From contig JAATGP010000008.1 of assembly GCA_015654635.1 (NCBI GenBank), positions 100,914 to 164,913 of the forward strand: DNA of 64,000 nt, in the 5' to 3' direction. The notes beneath the pieces were generated by a model. The model was given only the letters and a program-made list of their open reading frames with translations. It did no database searches and was not told where the DNA came from. Shown here piece by piece: positions 25,327 to 36,491 of this stretch (the first letter of the stretch is position 1; every line of letters begins with the position of its first letter). Position numbers and translations under genes: made by a program. This stretch comes from Alphaproteobacteria bacterium. GTDB lineage: Bacteria; Pseudomonadota; Alphaproteobacteria; Micropepsales; Micropepsaceae.

Positions 25327-26712
25327 GTGATTGCAGGTGACGCCTTTCAGGGCAGAACCGTCGCCGTCTTCGGACTGGCGAGGTCGGGGCTTTCGGCGGT
25401 GCGCGCTCTCAAGGCGGGCAGGGTCGAGGTTTTTGCCTGGGACGACAAGGAGTCCTATCGCGAAGCCGCGCGGGAGGCCGGTGCAAAGATTATCCCCTGG
25501 ACCGAATGGCCTTGGGACCATCTGACCGCCATCGTTTTAAGTCCAGGCGTACCGCTCACCCATCCAAAGCCCCACGATGTCGTCGAGCGCGCCCGCGAAT
25601 GGGACGTCGAAGTCATTGGCGATATCGAGATCTTCGCGCGCAGCATGCCCGCCGCGCCCGTCATTGCCATCACCGGCACCAATGGGAAGTCCACCACCAC
25701 GGCGTTGATTGGCCATATCCTAAAGGAAGCCGGTTTTGATGCCCAGGTCGGCGGCAATATCGGACAGCCCGTGCTCGACCTCGCCCCGCCCAACGCGCGT
25801 ACCATCTATGTGATCGAGATTTCGTCCTATCAGATCGACCTATCGCCCGGTCTCACCCCCGACGTTTCGCTTCTGACCAACATCACGCCCGATCATATCG
25901 ACCGGCATGGTTCGCTCGAAGGTTACGCGGCAGTGAAGCAGAAGCTGCTCCATCAGACCAAGAAGACTGGCCTCAATATCGTGGGCATAGACGATATGTT
26001 ATGCGCCTCGATCTTCACCCAGCTAAGCGCCAATAGCGGGCCATCTTGCGTCGCCGTGTCGGTGGGCAAAGTCTTAGGGCGTGGCGTCTTTGTGCTCGAC
26101 GGCTTGCTCTACAATGCAGGAAACGATCGCGCTGCCAAAGTGATGGATTTGACCGCGGCCACCCACTTGCCCGGCGCCCACAACTGGCAGAACGCGGCTC
26201 TCGCCTACGCTGCGGTGAAGCCCTATGTGACGGATACGCGTATCTTAACGGAGGCCATCGTTTCCTTCCCCGGTCTTGCCCATCGCATCGAAGACGTGGG
26301 CCGCATCGGCAAGGTCCGCTTTATCAACGATTCCAAGGCCACCAACGCCGATGCCGCCGAGCGGGCATTGGTTTGCTTCGACGACATCTATTGGATCATT
26401 GGCGGTCGGCCCAAAGCTGGTGGTATCGCCTCGCTGGAACCGCATTTTTCTCGCGTGCGCAAAGCCTATCTCATCGGCGAGGCGTCCGACGCCTTCGCCG
26501 CCACCCTGAAGGGCAGGGTCGAATACAACGCCTGCGGCACCCTTGAGGTTGCCGTGGCCGCTGCTGCCAGCGATGCCAGCCAGTCGAAAGCCGCCGCGCC
26601 CGTGGTGCTGTTGTCGCCCGCTTGCGCGTCCTTTGATCAGTTCCAGAGCTTTGAGCAGCGTGGCGACGCCTTTCGTGCCTTGGTCAGCCACTTGGCGCCG
26701 GAGGCCGCATGA
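25327..26712 (+). CDS. murD: UDP-MurNAc-L-alanine:D-glutamate ligase
   Basis: 461 residues; adds D-glutamate to UDP-MurNAc-L-Ala. N-terminal Rossmann-like FGLARSGLSAV, SPGVPLTHP, the ATP-binding GTNGKSTTTALI and later INDSKATNADAAERAL and LLSPACASFDQF. GTG 25327 is the start, with GAGG (25316-25319) seven bases before it, within the end of mraY. The C-terminus overlaps ftsW by four bases. Confidence 0.96.
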   Translation: MIAGDAFQGRTVAVFGLARSGLSAVRALKAGRVEVFAWDDKESYREAAREAGAKIIPWTEWPWDHLTAIVLSPGVPLTHPKPHDVVERAREWDVEVIGDIEIFARSMPAAPVIAITGTNGKSTTTALIGHILKEAGFDAQVGGNIGQPVLDLAPPNARTIYVIEISSYQIDLSPGLTPDVSLLTNITPDHIDRHGSLEGYAAVKQKLLHQTKKTGLNIVGIDDMLCASIFTQLSANSGPSCVAVSVGKVLGRGVFVLDGLLYNAGNDRAAKVMDLTAATHLPGAHNWQNAALAYAAVKPYVTDTRILTEAIVSFPGLAHRIEDVGRIGKVRFINDSKATNADAAERALVCFDDIYWIIGGRPKAGGIASLEPHFSRVRKAYLIGEASDAFAATLKGRVEYNACGTLEVAVAAAASDASQSKAAAPVVLLSPACASFDQFQSFEQRGDAFRALVSHLAPEAA

Positions 26713-27857
26713 ACCGCGCCAGCCGGACCCATTTTGCCGATTGGTGGTGGACGATTGATCGCCGCTCCACTGTGCTCGTGATCGTACTGATAGGCATCGG
26801 GCTGATGCTCGCTGTTGCGGCGAGCCCTGCGGCCAGCGGTGGGCCTCAAACCGCGGGAAATTTTAATTTTGCCGCCAAGCAGATGGTGTTCGCTCTTGTC
26901 GCTCTCGCTATCCTCTTCGGCGCTTCGCTCCTCCATCCCGAGCAATTGCGCCGCGTTGCTGCTATCGTTTTTGTCGCCGCGTTGATCGGTTCCTTCGTGG
27001 TTTTGTTTCTCGGCACGCAAACCCTGGGCGCACGGCGCTGGCTGGATTTACGGATATTCACCCTGCAGCCTTCAGAATTCTTGAAGCCGAGCTTTGCTAT
27101 TCTCGCAGCGGCTATCCTCACCGATGCCAATCGCATCCCTTTGCCCAAGCCTCTCCTGACCGCGCTGGTCGTGGTGCCTGCGCTCGTCATTTTGTTGTTG
27201 CAACCGGATGTCGGCCAGACCTTTCTGCTGCTCGGCCTGTGGGGGGCGATGCTGTTCTTCGCGGGCCTCTCCTTGAAGTGGGTTTGGGCGATCGGCGGCG
27301 GCGCGGCCGGTCTGGCCGTGATGGCGTATAGCTTCTTTCCCCATGTCCACCATCGCGTGCTGCAATTTTTGCACCCGAGCGACAAGGGCGGGCAGGTGAA
27401 TCAGTCACTGAAGGCTTTTTCCCATGGCGGTCTGGTCGGTGTCGGGCCCGGCGCCGGCACGGTGAAATACCATCTGCCCGACGTGCATTCCGACTTCATC
27501 TATGCCGTGGCGGGGGAGGAGTTCGGCCTTTGGCTCTGCGCCATCATCGCATTGCTATTTTGCGTACTCTGTGTGGGCTTGATGCTGCGGTCGGCAAAAT
27601 CGCGTGATCCCTTCGCCCAGCTTGCCGGCGCAGGCCTTGCCATGGTGCTGGCCTTCCAAGCCCTCATCAACATGGCCGTGGCGCTGAACATGATACCGGC
27701 CAAGGGCATGACGCTGCCTTTCATCTCCTCCGGCGGCTCGTCGCTTTTCGCTGTAGCCCTGACAATGGGCTTTGCATTGTCCTTGAGCCGCGAACGTCCG
27801 CAAGCCGAATTGCAGAAGGCACGCATCTCTCCAGCTTATAGGGGAGGGCGCGCATGA
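26709..27857 (+). CDS. ftsW: Lipid II glycosyltransferase FtsW (SEDS family)
   Basis: 382 residues, about ten membrane helices. SEDS-family polymerase that builds septal glycan with FtsI. Conserved blocks: GARRWLDL (about 108-115), LQPSEFLKP with the functionally important Pro-Ser-Glu, LLQPDVGQT, and late HSDFIYAVAGEEFG and KGMTLPFISSGGSS. The ATG overlaps murD (ATGA) and the end overlaps murG by four bases. Confidence 0.97.
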   Translation: MNRASRTHFADWWWTIDRRSTVLVIVLIGIGLMLAVAASPAASGGPQTAGNFNFAAKQMVFALVALAILFGASLLHPEQLRRVAAIVFVAALIGSFVVLFLGTQTLGARRWLDLRIFTLQPSEFLKPSFAILAAAILTDANRIPLPKPLLTALVVVPALVILLLQPDVGQTFLLLGLWGAMLFFAGLSLKWVWAIGGGAAGLAVMAYSFFPHVHHRVLQFLHPSDKGGQVNQSLKAFSHGGLVGVGPGAGTVKYHLPDVHSDFIYAVAGEEFGLWLCAIIALLFCVLCVGLMLRSAKSRDPFAQLAGAGLAMVLAFQALINMAVALNMIPAKGMTLPFISSGGSSLFAVALTMGFALSLSRERPQAELQKARISPAYRGGRA

Positions 27858-28942
27858 CCATCGTCCTGGCAACTGGCGGCACCGGTGGACATCTTTTCCC
27901 GGCAGAAGCTTTGGCGCGCGAACTGATCGCGCGTGGTCACAAAATCGTGGTGATGACCGACAAGCGCGGCCGTCTCTATGGTGACGTCTTTCCTGGCGCT
28001 GCGATTTCCATTGTACCTTCGGCCGCGTTTTCGGATCGCTCGCTGATTGGTCTCATCTTTGCGCCGTTTGAGATCCTGGGCGGGATTGTTGTTTCACTGG
28101 TGAAGCTAAGGAATCTGAAACCCCGCGCCGTGGTCGGTTTTGGCGGCTATCCGTCTTTACCGGTGATGCTGGCGGCTTGCCTTGCCGGGCTGCCGACGGC
28201 GATCCTGTCGCCCGACGCTTTGCTGGGGCGCGCCAACCGCCTCTTGATGAATTATGTGCGGGTGATCGCGGCCAATTTCCCCCTGGTGCGCGTTCTGCCG
28301 AAAAACCGCAAAAAAATCGTGTATACCGGCAATCCCCTGCGCCCCGATGTCATTGCGTTGCGCGCTGCTCCGTATCAGACACCTGCGGTCGGCGGCCCGT
28401 TACGTCTTCTGGTGTTCGGCGGCAGCCAGGGCGCCCGCGTCTTCAGCGAGCGTATGCCCGCCGCTGTCAAGCTGTTGGCGCCAGAATTGAAGGCACGCCT
28501 TATCATCGTGCAGCAAAGCCGCCCGGAAGACATCGAAATTGTCCGGCGCGATTATGCAGCCCTGGGCATCGCGGCAGAACTTGCCTCCTTCTTTAAGGAC
28601 ATGCCGCAGCAGATCGCGAACGCCCATCTTGTCATCGCCCGCTCTGGCGCCGGCACGGTGAGCGAGCTTGCCTGCATCGGCCGTCCCGCCATTTTGGTGC
28701 CGTTGCCGCACGCGCTTGACGACAACCAGACTCCCAATGCCGAAGCGCTGGTCAACGCCGGCGGTGGCTGGCGCATTTCGCAACGCGAATTCACCCCCGA
28801 AAAAATCGCCGCCATGCTGACCAATATTTTTGCCGATCCAGCGGGCCTTACCGAGCGCGCCGCAGCGGCGCTCACCCTCGCCAAGCCGGATGCAACGCAC
28901 GCCCTGGCAGATCTTGTCGAAACGCTGGAGGCAAGGCCATGA
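27854..28942 (+). CDS. murG: UDP-GlcNAc:lipid I N-acetylglucosaminyltransferase
   Basis: 362 residues; peripheral membrane GT28 enzyme making lipid II. N-terminal glycine loop [16 protein letters not shown], second glycine loop GFGGYPSLP, and the C-terminal half with [21 protein letters not shown] and [17 protein letters not shown] that binds UDP-GlcNAc. Four-base overlaps with ftsW and murC. Confidence 0.97.
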   Translation: MTIVLATGGTGGHLFPAEALARELIARGHKIVVMTDKRGRLYGDVFPGAAISIVPSAAFSDRSLIGLIFAPFEILGGIVVSLVKLRNLKPRAVVGFGGYPSLPVMLAACLAGLPTAILSPDALLGRANRLLMNYVRVIAANFPLVRVLPKNRKKIVYTGNPLRPDVIALRAAPYQTPAVGGPLRLLVFGGSQGARVFSERMPAAVKLLAPELKARLIIVQQSRPEDIEIVRRDYAALGIAAELASFFKDMPQQIANAHLVIARSGAGTVSELACIGRPAILVPLPHALDDNQTPNAEALVNAGGGWRISQREFTPEKIAAMLTNIFADPAGLTERAAAALTLAKPDATHALADLVETLEARP

Positions 28943-30363
28943 GCCGCAATGCTTCGACCCGGGTTCCCCTCGATATCGGCGCCATCCATTTCATCGGTAT
29001 CGGTGGTATCGGCATGAGCGGCATCGCCGAGATCATGCACAATCTGGGTTACAAGGTGCAGGGTTCGGATGCGGCAGACAATGCCAATGTCAAGCGCCTG
29101 AAGGCGATGGGCATTACTGTCCATCTCGGCCATTCGGCTGAGAATCTCACGGACGCGCATGCCGTGGTCTATTCCTCGGCGGTCAAGCCCGGAAACGCCG
29201 AATTCGACGCCGCGCGTCTCAAGGGTCTGCCGCTGGTGCGCCGGGCTGAGATGCTGGCCGAGATCATGCGCCTCAAATCCTGCATCGCCGTGGCAGGCAC
29301 CAATGGTAAGACCACCACCACCACAATGGTTGCCGCGCTGCTTGATGCCGGTAATCTCGATCCCACCGTGGTCAATGGCGGCATCATCAATGCCTACGGC
29401 ACCAACGCGCGGCTGGGGCAGGGTGAATGGGTGGTGGTGGAAGCCGACGAGAGCGATGGCACCTTCCTGCGTCTGCCCTCCACCATCGCCATTGTTACCA
29501 ATGCCGATCCCGACCATCTCGATTTTTACATCACCTTCGATCGTTTGCGCGAAGCCTTCCAGCGCTTCATAGAGAATGTGCCGTTCTATGGCTTTGCTGT
29601 GCTCTGCATCGACCATCCGGAGGTCCAGGCCATGGTCGGGCGTGTCACCGACCGGCGTATCATCACCTATGGCCTGTCGCCGCAAGCCGACGTCCGCGCC
29701 GTCAATGTGCACTTTGCGCAAGGCGCATCCTGCTACGATGTTATCTTCACCGACCGCTTGGCGGGCACCGAACGGCGCCTCGACAATCTCAAGCTGCCCA
29801 TGCCGGGTGAGCACAATGTACAAAATTCGCTGGCGGCCATCACGGTTGCGAACCAGCTTGGCGTGCCGGATGAGATCATCGCCCATGCCCTAGCGACTTT
29901 CCGCGGCGTGGGCCGCCGTTTCACCCGTGTCGGCGAATGGAACGGTGCTGCCATCATCGATGATTATGCCCACAACCCCTTCAAAATCGCTGCGGCTTTG
30001 AAGGCAGCACGTCAAGCTTATAGCGGCCCCATCGTCGCCGTGGTGCAGCCCCATCGCTTCACGCGCCTGCGCGACACCTTTGCCGAATTCGCCAAATGCC
30101 TGAACGATGCCGACGTGGCGGTGATCGCCCCGGTTTATGCGGCAGGCGAAAAGCCCATCGATGGTTTTGACCGCGACTCTTATGCCGAAGCGCTAAGAGC
30201 GCATGGCCACCGCCATGTTCTGACCATCGATGGCGGTGATGATCTGGCCGCGGCCATCGCTGGGTATCTGAAACCCGGCGGAGCGGTTGTCTGTCTTGGT
30301 GCGGGATCGATTTCGGCCTGGGCGAATAAGTTGCAAGCCGCGCTGGAGGCGCTTCCCGTATGA
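28939..30363 (+). CDS. murC: UDP-N-acetylmuramate:L-alanine ligase
   Basis: 474 residues; adds L-Ala to UDP-MurNAc, the entry step of the stem peptide. Seen: [43 protein letters not shown] and the C-terminal [14 protein letters not shown] and [10 protein letters not shown]. It overlaps murG and murB by four bases each. Confidence 0.98.
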   Translation: MSRNASTRVPLDIGAIHFIGIGGIGMSGIAEIMHNLGYKVQGSDAADNANVKRLKAMGITVHLGHSAENLTDAHAVVYSSAVKPGNAEFDAARLKGLPLVRRAEMLAEIMRLKSCIAVAGTNGKTTTTTMVAALLDAGNLDPTVVNGGIINAYGTNARLGQGEWVVVEADESDGTFLRLPSTIAIVTNADPDHLDFYITFDRLREAFQRFIENVPFYGFAVLCIDHPEVQAMVGRVTDRRIITYGLSPQADVRAVNVHFAQGASCYDVIFTDRLAGTERRLDNLKLPMPGEHNVQNSLAAITVANQLGVPDEIIAHALATFRGVGRRFTRVGEWNGAAIIDDYAHNPFKIAAALKAARQAYSGPIVAVVQPHRFTRLRDTFAEFAKCLNDADVAVIAPVYAAGEKPIDGFDRDSYAEALRAHGHRHVLTIDGGDDLAAAIAGYLKPGGAVVCLGAGSISAWANKLQAALEALPV

Positions 30364-31265
30364 CGCCCAGCGAAAACCTGCCGCAAGTTCGCGGCACCTA
30401 CCAATTCGGCGCCGCGCTGAAGGATCTTGTCTGGTTTCGCGCTGGTGGCGTCGCTGAGGTGTTATTTCGCCCGGCGGATGTCGACGATCTCGCCGCCTTT
30501 CTCGCTGCCCGCCCCTCGGACTTTCCGCTCACCATCATTGGGGTCGGCTCAAATCTTCTCGTCCGCGATGGCGGCGTACCGGGCGTCGTCATCCGTCTGC
30601 CAGCCGCCTTCGGCAAGGTTGAGGTGGATGGCTTGCGCATCCGCGCCGGCGCCGCTGCACTCGATTCCGCCGTCGCGCGCAAGGCCGCCGATGCCGGTAT
30701 CGCCGGGCTCGAATTCTTGCGCGGCGTGCCGGGTACCATTGGTGGGGCGCTGCGGATGAATGCGGGCTGCTATGGCTCCGAAGTCAAAGATGTTTTCGTC
30801 GAAGCCACGGTACTCGATGGCAAAGGCGGCAAACACGTCTTCTCCGCCGCAGACATGGCTTTTGCCTATCGCAAGACCGGCGTGCCGGATGATTTTATCT
30901 TTGTCGAAGCGCTCTTCGAGGGGATCAAGGATGAACCCGTCGCGGTGCGCACGCGGATGGAAGAGCTTCTGGCACGGCGAGAGATCAGCCAGCCCATCGG
31001 TGCCAAGACGGGCGGTTCCACCTTCAAGAACCCGCCGGGCCAAATGGCTTGGAAGCTGATCGAAGACGCAGGCTGCCGCGGCCTCAAAATCGGTGATGCC
31101 AGCGTCTCTGACGTCCATTGCAACTTCCTCATCAATCACGGGGGCGCCACCGCCGCCGAGATCGAGGCTTTGGGTGAAGAAGTGCGCCGTCGGGTCAAGG
31201 AACAGTTCAACATCGAGCTGGAATGGGAAATCAAGCGCGTGGGCGTGCCGGGAGAAAAGTCATGA
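30360..31265 (+). CDS. murB: UDP-N-acetylenolpyruvoylglucosamine reductase
   Basis: 301 residues; FAD enzyme that reduces enolpyruvyl-UDP-GlcNAc to UDP-MurNAc. FAD-binding [13 protein letters not shown] and [21 protein letters not shown] are present, as is the C-terminal [17 protein letters not shown] with the conserved catalytic-region serine. The lack of an extra C-terminal domain and the short length fit type II MurB. It overlaps murC and ddl by four bases each. Confidence 0.97.
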   Translation: MTPSENLPQVRGTYQFGAALKDLVWFRAGGVAEVLFRPADVDDLAAFLAARPSDFPLTIIGVGSNLLVRDGGVPGVVIRLPAAFGKVEVDGLRIRAGAAALDSAVARKAADAGIAGLEFLRGVPGTIGGALRMNAGCYGSEVKDVFVEATVLDGKGGKHVFSAADMAFAYRKTGVPDDFIFVEALFEGIKDEPVAVRTRMEELLARREISQPIGAKTGGSTFKNPPGQMAWKLIEDAGCRGLKIGDASVSDVHCNFLINHGGATAAEIEALGEEVRRRVKEQFNIELEWEIKRVGVPGEKS

Positions 31266-32179
31266 CCAAAGTTGCGGTTCTTCTGGGCGGGCGCTCATCC
31301 GAACGCGAGATCAGCCTGATTTCCGGCAAAGGCTGCGCCGATGCGCTGCGCGAGGAAGGCTTCGATGTGGTCGAGATCGACCCCAGCCTGGGCGATTTTC
31401 CAGCTGCGCTGCAGGCCGCAAAGCCCGATGTCGCCTTCAATGCGCTGCATGGCCGTTACGGTGAAGATGGCTGCGTGCAAGGCTTGCTCGAGCTTTTGCG
31501 CATTCCTTACACCCATTCGGGCGTGCTTTCTTCGGCCCTCGCGATGCACAAGCAGTATACCAAGGATGTCTATCAGGCCGCAGGCCTGCCCATCGTCAAA
31601 TCTCTTGTCGTAGACCGCAGAGCCGCCGCTGCGCAGCATCTGCTGGAACCGCCTTATGTGGTTAAGCCCGTCAACGAAGGCTCCTCCGTTGGCGTTTTTA
31701 TCATCCGCAAGGGTGATAACCGCCCGCCGGAAGCGCTGGGCAGCGACCAATGGAATCTCACCGACCTCATGATGGTCGAGGAATTTGTCCCCGGCCGCGA
31801 GCTCACGGTCGCCGTCATGGGGTCTCAGGCGCTGGCCGTCACCGAGATTACCACCGAACTCGCCTTCTATGATTACGAGGCGAAATATGCGGCGGGTGGC
31901 TCAAAACACACCTTGCCCGCGCCGATTCCGGGGCATGTCGCGACCGAGGCCATGCAGCTTGCCGAGCGGGCGCATGCGGCTTTGGGCTGCCGCGGGGTGT
32001 CGCGCACCGATTTCCGCTACGATGATACCGACGGCAAGCATCGCCTCATCCTGCTCGAAACCAATACCCAGCCCGGCATGACGCCGACGTCGCTGGTGCC
32101 CGAGCAGGCTGCCTATAAGGGTCTCAGCTATCGCGCCTTGTGCCGCTGGATTTTGGAGGATGCCTCTTGCGACCGGTAA
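31262..32179 (+). CDS. ddl: D-alanine:D-alanine ligase
   Basis: 305 residues, ATP-grasp fold. Makes D-Ala-D-Ala for MurF. N-terminal VLLGGRSSEREISLISG, ALHGRYGEDG, YVVKPVNEGSSVGV (ATP lysine) and the C-terminal metal site LETNTQPGMTP. ATG 31262 overlaps the murB stop; the frame's earlier starts would lie inside murB. Its last 13 bases overlap the preferred TTG start of ftsQ. Confidence 0.97.
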   Translation: MTKVAVLLGGRSSEREISLISGKGCADALREEGFDVVEIDPSLGDFPAALQAAKPDVAFNALHGRYGEDGCVQGLLELLRIPYTHSGVLSSALAMHKQYTKDVYQAAGLPIVKSLVVDRRAAAAQHLLEPPYVVKPVNEGSSVGVFIIRKGDNRPPEALGSDQWNLTDLMMVEEFVPGRELTVAVMGSQALAVTEITTELAFYDYEAKYAAGGSKHTLPAPIPGHVATEAMQLAERAHAALGCRGVSRTDFRYDDTDGKHRLILLETNTQPGMTPTSLVPEQAAYKGLSYRALCRWILEDASCDR

Positions 32180-33102
32180 GCCAGCAGCGCCGAGTCCCCA
32201 AGCCGCGCGGTCAAACCGGCCGCACGCCGTCGCGCGGTATCAAGCGTGCGTCGGCGCAGCCGCAGCGCGGCGGCCGAGAGCAGCCTGATGTCATCTCCAA
32301 GCTCCTCGCCTTTTTCGGCGCTCTTGCGCGCCGACCGATGTTGCTGCTTACCCTCTTTCTTGTCCTCGCTGCGGGGATCGCGGCCGCGGTTACCGGCAAG
32401 CTGATCGACCGCGCCGTGGCGCGCACCGACACTGCGGCCGGCACAATGGTGAGCAAGGCTGGCTTTGCCGTTACCAAACTCCATCTTGACGGCAATGTCC
32501 GCACCAAGCCGGCGGAGATCATGGCTGCGCTCGGCCTGCGCGCCGGTCAGCCTATTTTTACGGTCGATGTGCGCGAGGCGCGGCTCCGGCTGCTTCAACT
32601 TCCCTGGGTATATGATTCCGATGTCATGCGCCGCTACCCGGACGACATCAGCATTCACATCGTAGAACGCTCCCCCTACGCCCGCTGGCAAACCGAAAAA
32701 GGCCTTGTCCTTGTGGAACGCCAAGGCCGCGTGATCCTGCCCGAAAGCAGCGGCAAATTCGGCAAACTGCCGCTTTTGATGGGAGAGGATGCGCCCGTCC
32801 ATGCGGCAGGCTTTGTCGAGGCGGTGTCGGCCCATCGCGGTATCGTCAAGCGGGTGACGGCCTATCAATACCAATCGGGGCGGCGGTGGAATCTGCTGCT
32901 CGACGACGGGGTGGTGGTCAAGCTTCCGGAAATCGGCTGGGACAAGGAGCTTCCCGTACTGGAGCATCTCATCGTGGACAAAGGTATCCTGGAAAGCGAC
33001 ATCCGGGAGATCGATCTGCGTAACCCGCTCTACTTCTATTTTTTGCTGCGCAATGGTGCCGAACATAAAGAAAAACGTTCCGATACGGGGAGTGCCATTT
33101 GA
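32167..33102 (+). CDS. ftsQ: Cell division protein FtsQ
   Basis: About 311 residues, bitopic. A basic N-terminal cytoplasmic tail, one membrane helix (about residues 56-77), then a POTRA domain opening KLHLDGNVRTKPAEIMAALG (FtsQ/POTRA pattern) and the FtsQ beta domain. FtsQ scaffolds FtsL/FtsB at the septum. TTG 32167 is favoured: GGAGGA at 32155-32160 lies six bases before it. GTG 32140 is the alternative. The stop overlaps the ftsA start by one base. Confidence 0.93.
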   Translation: MRPVSQQRRVPKPRGQTGRTPSRGIKRASAQPQRGGREQPDVISKLLAFFGALARRPMLLLTLFLVLAAGIAAAVTGKLIDRAVARTDTAAGTMVSKAGFAVTKLHLDGNVRTKPAEIMAALGLRAGQPIFTVDVREARLRLLQLPWVYDSDVMRRYPDDISIHIVERSPYARWQTEKGLVLVERQGRVILPESSGKFGKLPLLMGEDAPVHAAGFVEAVSAHRGIVKRVTAYQYQSGRRWNLLLDDGVVVKLPEIGWDKELPVLEHLIVDKGILESDIREIDLRNPLYFYFLLRNGAEHKEKRSDTGSAI

Positions 33103-34382
33103 TGGGGGAAACAGTGCGTCTGAAGTCTGGCGACGGCTCCCCGGCCTATCGTACGGGCATTGTGGCGGTACTCGACATCGGCTCCAGCAAGACGGTGTGT
33201 CTTATCGCGCGCTGCGAGCCGGGTTCGATCAAGGTGCTTGGCGCGGCTTTGCGCGAAAGCCGCGGCCTCAAAGCCGGCACCGTGGTGGAAATGACCACTG
33301 CGGAAGAATCCATCCGCGATGTCGTTGCGGCGGCCGAAAATCTCGCCGATGTGCGCTTGCAGAGCGTCTTAATGTCGGTCAATTGCGGCAGTCCCATCAC
33401 CGTGACCTCGCGCGCAGCTTGGCCGCTCGATGGCGGCGAAGTCACCGATGATATTCTGCGCCAGCTGCTGGCCGAAGGCCGTTCGCGCTGCCAACTCGAC
33501 GGCCATGTCGTGATCCAGTCGATGCCGACCTCCTATGTGGTCGATGAATCACTCGGCGTACGCGATCCCTCGGGCATGGTCGGTCAGCGCATCGGCGTCA
33601 CCATGCATGGTGTGGCCGTCAAACCCACAGCCCTCTCAAATCTGCGGCTGGCGGTGGAACGCTGCCATTTGCGGGTCGGCGCCTCGCTTTTTGCGCCTTA
33701 TGCCTCTGGCCTGTCGGTCTTGACCGACGACGAAAAGCAGCTCGGTGCCACGATAATCGACATGGGCGGCGGTTGTACGTCGATTGCCGTTTTCCTGGAA
33801 GGCCATCTGGTGTTTGCCGATGTCGTCCCGGTTGGGGGCTTTGCGGTGACCAGCGATCTCGCCCGCATGCTGGCGGCACCGCTGGCGGCGGCCGAGCGGG
33901 CCAAGGTGCTATATGGCGCCGCTTTGGGCGATATCGAATCGGGTTCCGATGTCGTCTCGGTGCCCCAGATGGGCGAGGAGAATGAGGAGAACGACCTGCG
34001 TGTTCCTCGCTCCATGCTCACCAGAATCATTCAGGCTCGCCTGGAGGAAACATTCAGCGAAGTGCATCGGCGCCTGCGCGAATCCGGCTATGATGTCGCC
34101 GCGGGCAGGCGGCTGGTGCTCACCGGCGGTGCCAGTCAGCTTGCCGGAGCGCGCGAATTGGCGGCGCGAGTCTTGAACAAACAGGTCCGTGTCGGCCGTC
34201 CCAGGCCGCAAGCTGGTCTGCCCGCTTCTTCGGCAGGACCTGATTATGCCACAGCCATCGGGCTTTTGATGGCTGGTGCAACAATGCCACCGGAGGTGCT
34301 CAATCCGGAACTTCAGTCACAACAGTCAGAAAGTGGGTCGAAAGGTTGGCTCTCACGGTTGACCAGAGGGCTCATCGGATGA
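33102..34382 (+). CDS. ftsA: Cell division protein FtsA
   Basis: 426 residues, actin-like ATPase that tethers FtsZ to the membrane and recruits later division proteins. Phosphate-1 loop VAVLDIGSSKTVCLIA, a 1C domain, phosphate-2 IIDMGGGCTSIAVF and adenosine motif LTGGASQLAG. The last residues (GWLSRLTRGLIG) form the expected amphipathic membrane-targeting helix. ATG 33102 shares its first base with the ftsQ stop. Confidence 0.97.
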   Translation: MGETVRLKSGDGSPAYRTGIVAVLDIGSSKTVCLIARCEPGSIKVLGAALRESRGLKAGTVVEMTTAEESIRDVVAAAENLADVRLQSVLMSVNCGSPITVTSRAAWPLDGGEVTDDILRQLLAEGRSRCQLDGHVVIQSMPTSYVVDESLGVRDPSGMVGQRIGVTMHGVAVKPTALSNLRLAVERCHLRVGASLFAPYASGLSVLTDDEKQLGATIIDMGGGCTSIAVFLEGHLVFADVVPVGGFAVTSDLARMLAAPLAAAERAKVLYGAALGDIESGSDVVSVPQMGEENEENDLRVPRSMLTRIIQARLEETFSEVHRRLRESGYDVAAGRRLVLTGGASQLAGARELAARVLNKQVRVGRPRPQAGLPASSAGPDYATAIGLLMAGATMPPEVLNPELQSQQSESGSKGWLSRLTRGLIG

Positions 34383-34453
34383 TTCAACAATAACAAGACG
34401 ATTCGCTTGGGCTAATGGCGACGTAACGCGCGACCAGCCAAGGAGAGAATAAC

Positions 34454-36028
34454 ATGGCGATCAGTTTCAAAGCGCCCGAACCGCAAGAGCTGCGTCCCCG
34501 GATTACCGTCCTGGGCGTGGGCGGAGCAGGCGGCAATGCGGTCAACAACATGATCGCGTCCGGGCTTGAAGGCGTCGATTTTGTCGTCGCGAACACCGAT
34601 GCACAGTCGCTGGCCGGTTCAAAGGCCGAGCGGCGGGTGCAATTGGGTGCGCACGTCACGGAAGGCCAGGGTGCAGGCGCCCAGCCCGACATCGGCCGTG
34701 CGGCTGCCGAAGAGACCCTCGAAGAGATTATGGAGCATCTGCGCGAGGCCCATATGGTGTTCATCACCGCGGGCATGGGCGGTGGCACTGGCACGGGGGC
34801 CGCACCAGTTATCGCCCGGGCTGTGCGCGAAGCCGGCATCCTCACCGTCGGTGTCGTCACCAAGCCGTTTGCCTTTGAAGGCGACCGCCGCATGCGGATT
34901 GCCGAGAAGGGCATTACCGAGTTGCAGCAGTTCGTCCACACCCTGATCGTGATTCCGAATCAGAACCTTTTCCGCGTCGCCAATGACCGCACCACTTTCG
35001 CCCAGGCCTTCGCCATGGCCGACGATGTGCTGCATGCGGGCGTGCGCGGCGTCACCGATTTGATCGTTTGCCCGGGCCTCATCAATCTCGATTTTGCCGA
35101 CATCAAGTCGGTCATCACCGAGATGGGCAAGGCGATGATGGGCACCGGCGAGGCGGAAGGCGAAGATCGCGCGCAAAAGGCCGCCGATATGGCCATTTCC
35201 AATCCGCTGCTCGACGATGTTTCTATGAAGGGTGCCCGTGGCGTTCTCATCAACATCACCGGCGGCCAGGATCTGATGCTGTTCGAGGTCGAAGCAGCTG
35301 CCAATCGCATCCGCGCCGAGGTTGATCCCGACGCCAACATCATTTTCGGCAATACCATTCTCGATAATATGGAAGGCCGCATCCGCGTCAGCGTGGTGGC
35401 AACCGGTATTGAGGCTGCAGAGATGCGGGTCGGCAAAAATGTCGAACCTTTTGCACCGCGGACCAAGGCCCGTCCGGTGGACTTTCTGAAAGCCGCTGCG
35501 GCCTCGGTCGCCCAGCAGGAACGTAGTCACGCCCCGCAACCGGCTGCCGTGTCACCCTCCCTTCAGCACCAAGCGCCCACCGTGCCGCCCGTGGCCAATC
35601 CGGTCCATCGCCGGGTAGAGGAAATCGAAACGGTTCTCAATCAGCGTGAGAACAGCCCGGCCGAAGCAGCCATTCTCGGCGATAGCGTGCCGCCACTGGT
35701 GTTGGAAACCGAGCCCTATCGGCCTTTGCGGGAAGATCCTGTGGTGCAACGGCCTACCGAGCCGGAGCTTCAGCATCGTAACGAGCAGGAGCGCAAGAGC
35801 GGCTGGGGGCTGTTCCGGTCCAAGAAGGTCAAAGAAGAAGCCCGTGTCGAACCGGCTCCGCGCCTCCAGCAGCCTGCCGCCCCGCGTCCGCCCGCTCCTC
35901 GCGCCACAGCCCAGGCCGAACCGGCGCGTCCACAACAGCCGCTGGTTCCGCCGGGCGATGATCTCTTTCCCGATCACAAGCGGGACGATTTTGAAATCCC
36001 CGCCTTCCTGCGCCGCCAGACCAATTAA
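34454..36028 (+). CDS. ftsZ: Cell division protein FtsZ
   Basis: 524 residues, tubulin-like GTPase that forms the Z ring. GTPase signature [10 protein letters not shown] at 109-118, T7-loop region [11 protein letters not shown], then a long variable linker (about 330-505) rich in Pro, Gln and Glu. The C-terminal peptide [12 protein letters not shown] binds FtsA and ZipA-like partners. The long linker is typical of alphaproteobacteria. GGAGAG precedes the ATG. A 71-bp spacer separates it from ftsA, and a terminator follows, so this is the end of the dcw transcript. Confidence 0.98.
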   Translation: MAISFKAPEPQELRPRITVLGVGGAGGNAVNNMIASGLEGVDFVVANTDAQSLAGSKAERRVQLGAHVTEGQGAGAQPDIGRAAAEETLEEIMEHLREAHMVFITAGMGGGTGTGAAPVIARAVREAGILTVGVVTKPFAFEGDRRMRIAEKGITELQQFVHTLIVIPNQNLFRVANDRTTFAQAFAMADDVLHAGVRGVTDLIVCPGLINLDFADIKSVITEMGKAMMGTGEAEGEDRAQKAADMAISNPLLDDVSMKGARGVLINITGGQDLMLFEVEAAANRIRAEVDPDANIIFGNTILDNMEGRIRVSVVATGIEAAEMRVGKNVEPFAPRTKARPVDFLKAAAASVAQQERSHAPQPAAVSPSLQHQAPTVPPVANPVHRRVEEIETVLNQRENSPAEAAILGDSVPPLVLETEPYRPLREDPVVQRPTEPELQHRNEQERKSGWGLFRSKKVKEEARVEPAPRLQQPAAPRPPAPRATAQAEPARPQQPLVPPGDDLFPDHKRDDFEIPAFLRRQTN

Positions 36029-36054
36029 TCAGACTGGGCTCAGAAAAGCAGACA

Positions 36055-36084
36055 AAGGCGCGTTCTTCGGAGCGCGCCTTTTCC
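36055..36084 (+). terminator. Rho-independent terminator after ftsZ
   Basis: Stem AAGGCGCG / CGCGCCTT (36055-36062 with 36073-36080), a ten-base loop and the run TTTTCC. It starts 27 bp after the ftsZ stop codon. Confidence 0.8.
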
Positions 36085-36095
36085 TTTGGCAGAGG

Positions 36096-36287
36096 TTATC
36101 CGAAATGGAAGCCACAGCCGACTGCGCCCCACAGCATCACATTGGCAGCCAAGAGGATCACTCCGGCATGGCTCTCGCTCCATGCGATGAGGGTGCCGTG
36201 GGATGCGTGGTCGAGCGCAAGCCAGTCATCGCTCCCCTCCGTTTGAGCCGGGAGCGTTTGCTCCGAGCTGTTGCCGTGGATGGCCAT
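36096..36287 (-). CDS. Possible small single-span membrane protein
   Basis: A 63-residue frame in the 463-bp space between ftsZ and lpxC. The N-terminal half is polar; residues about 43-60 (VILLAANVMLWGAVGCGF) could span the membrane. The ribosome site is weak (AGGA ten bases before the ATG). No family recognised. It may be a chance frame; the rest of the spacer (36288-36491) holds nothing else I can support apart from the presumed lpxC promoter. Confidence 0.4.
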   Translation of the reverse strand: MAIHGNSSEQTLPAQTEGSDDWLALDHASHGTLIAWSESHAGVILLAANVMLWGAVGCGFHFG

Positions 36288-36491
36288 CTCATCCGATCCT
36301 GCTGCCGCGAAGTCACTCTAGAACGGCTCTATTAGCGGCCCGTTAAGGTGTCCCCGCCAATTCGAACGGCTTCTCGCCAAATTTGCGGCGGGCCCGTAAC
36401 ACCCTTAGCTGTAACATGCGGCTGCTATCCGTGATGTGACGGCGGCGGCCTGCACTGTATGATCGGCCCTTAGATACGGATTTTTGCAGCC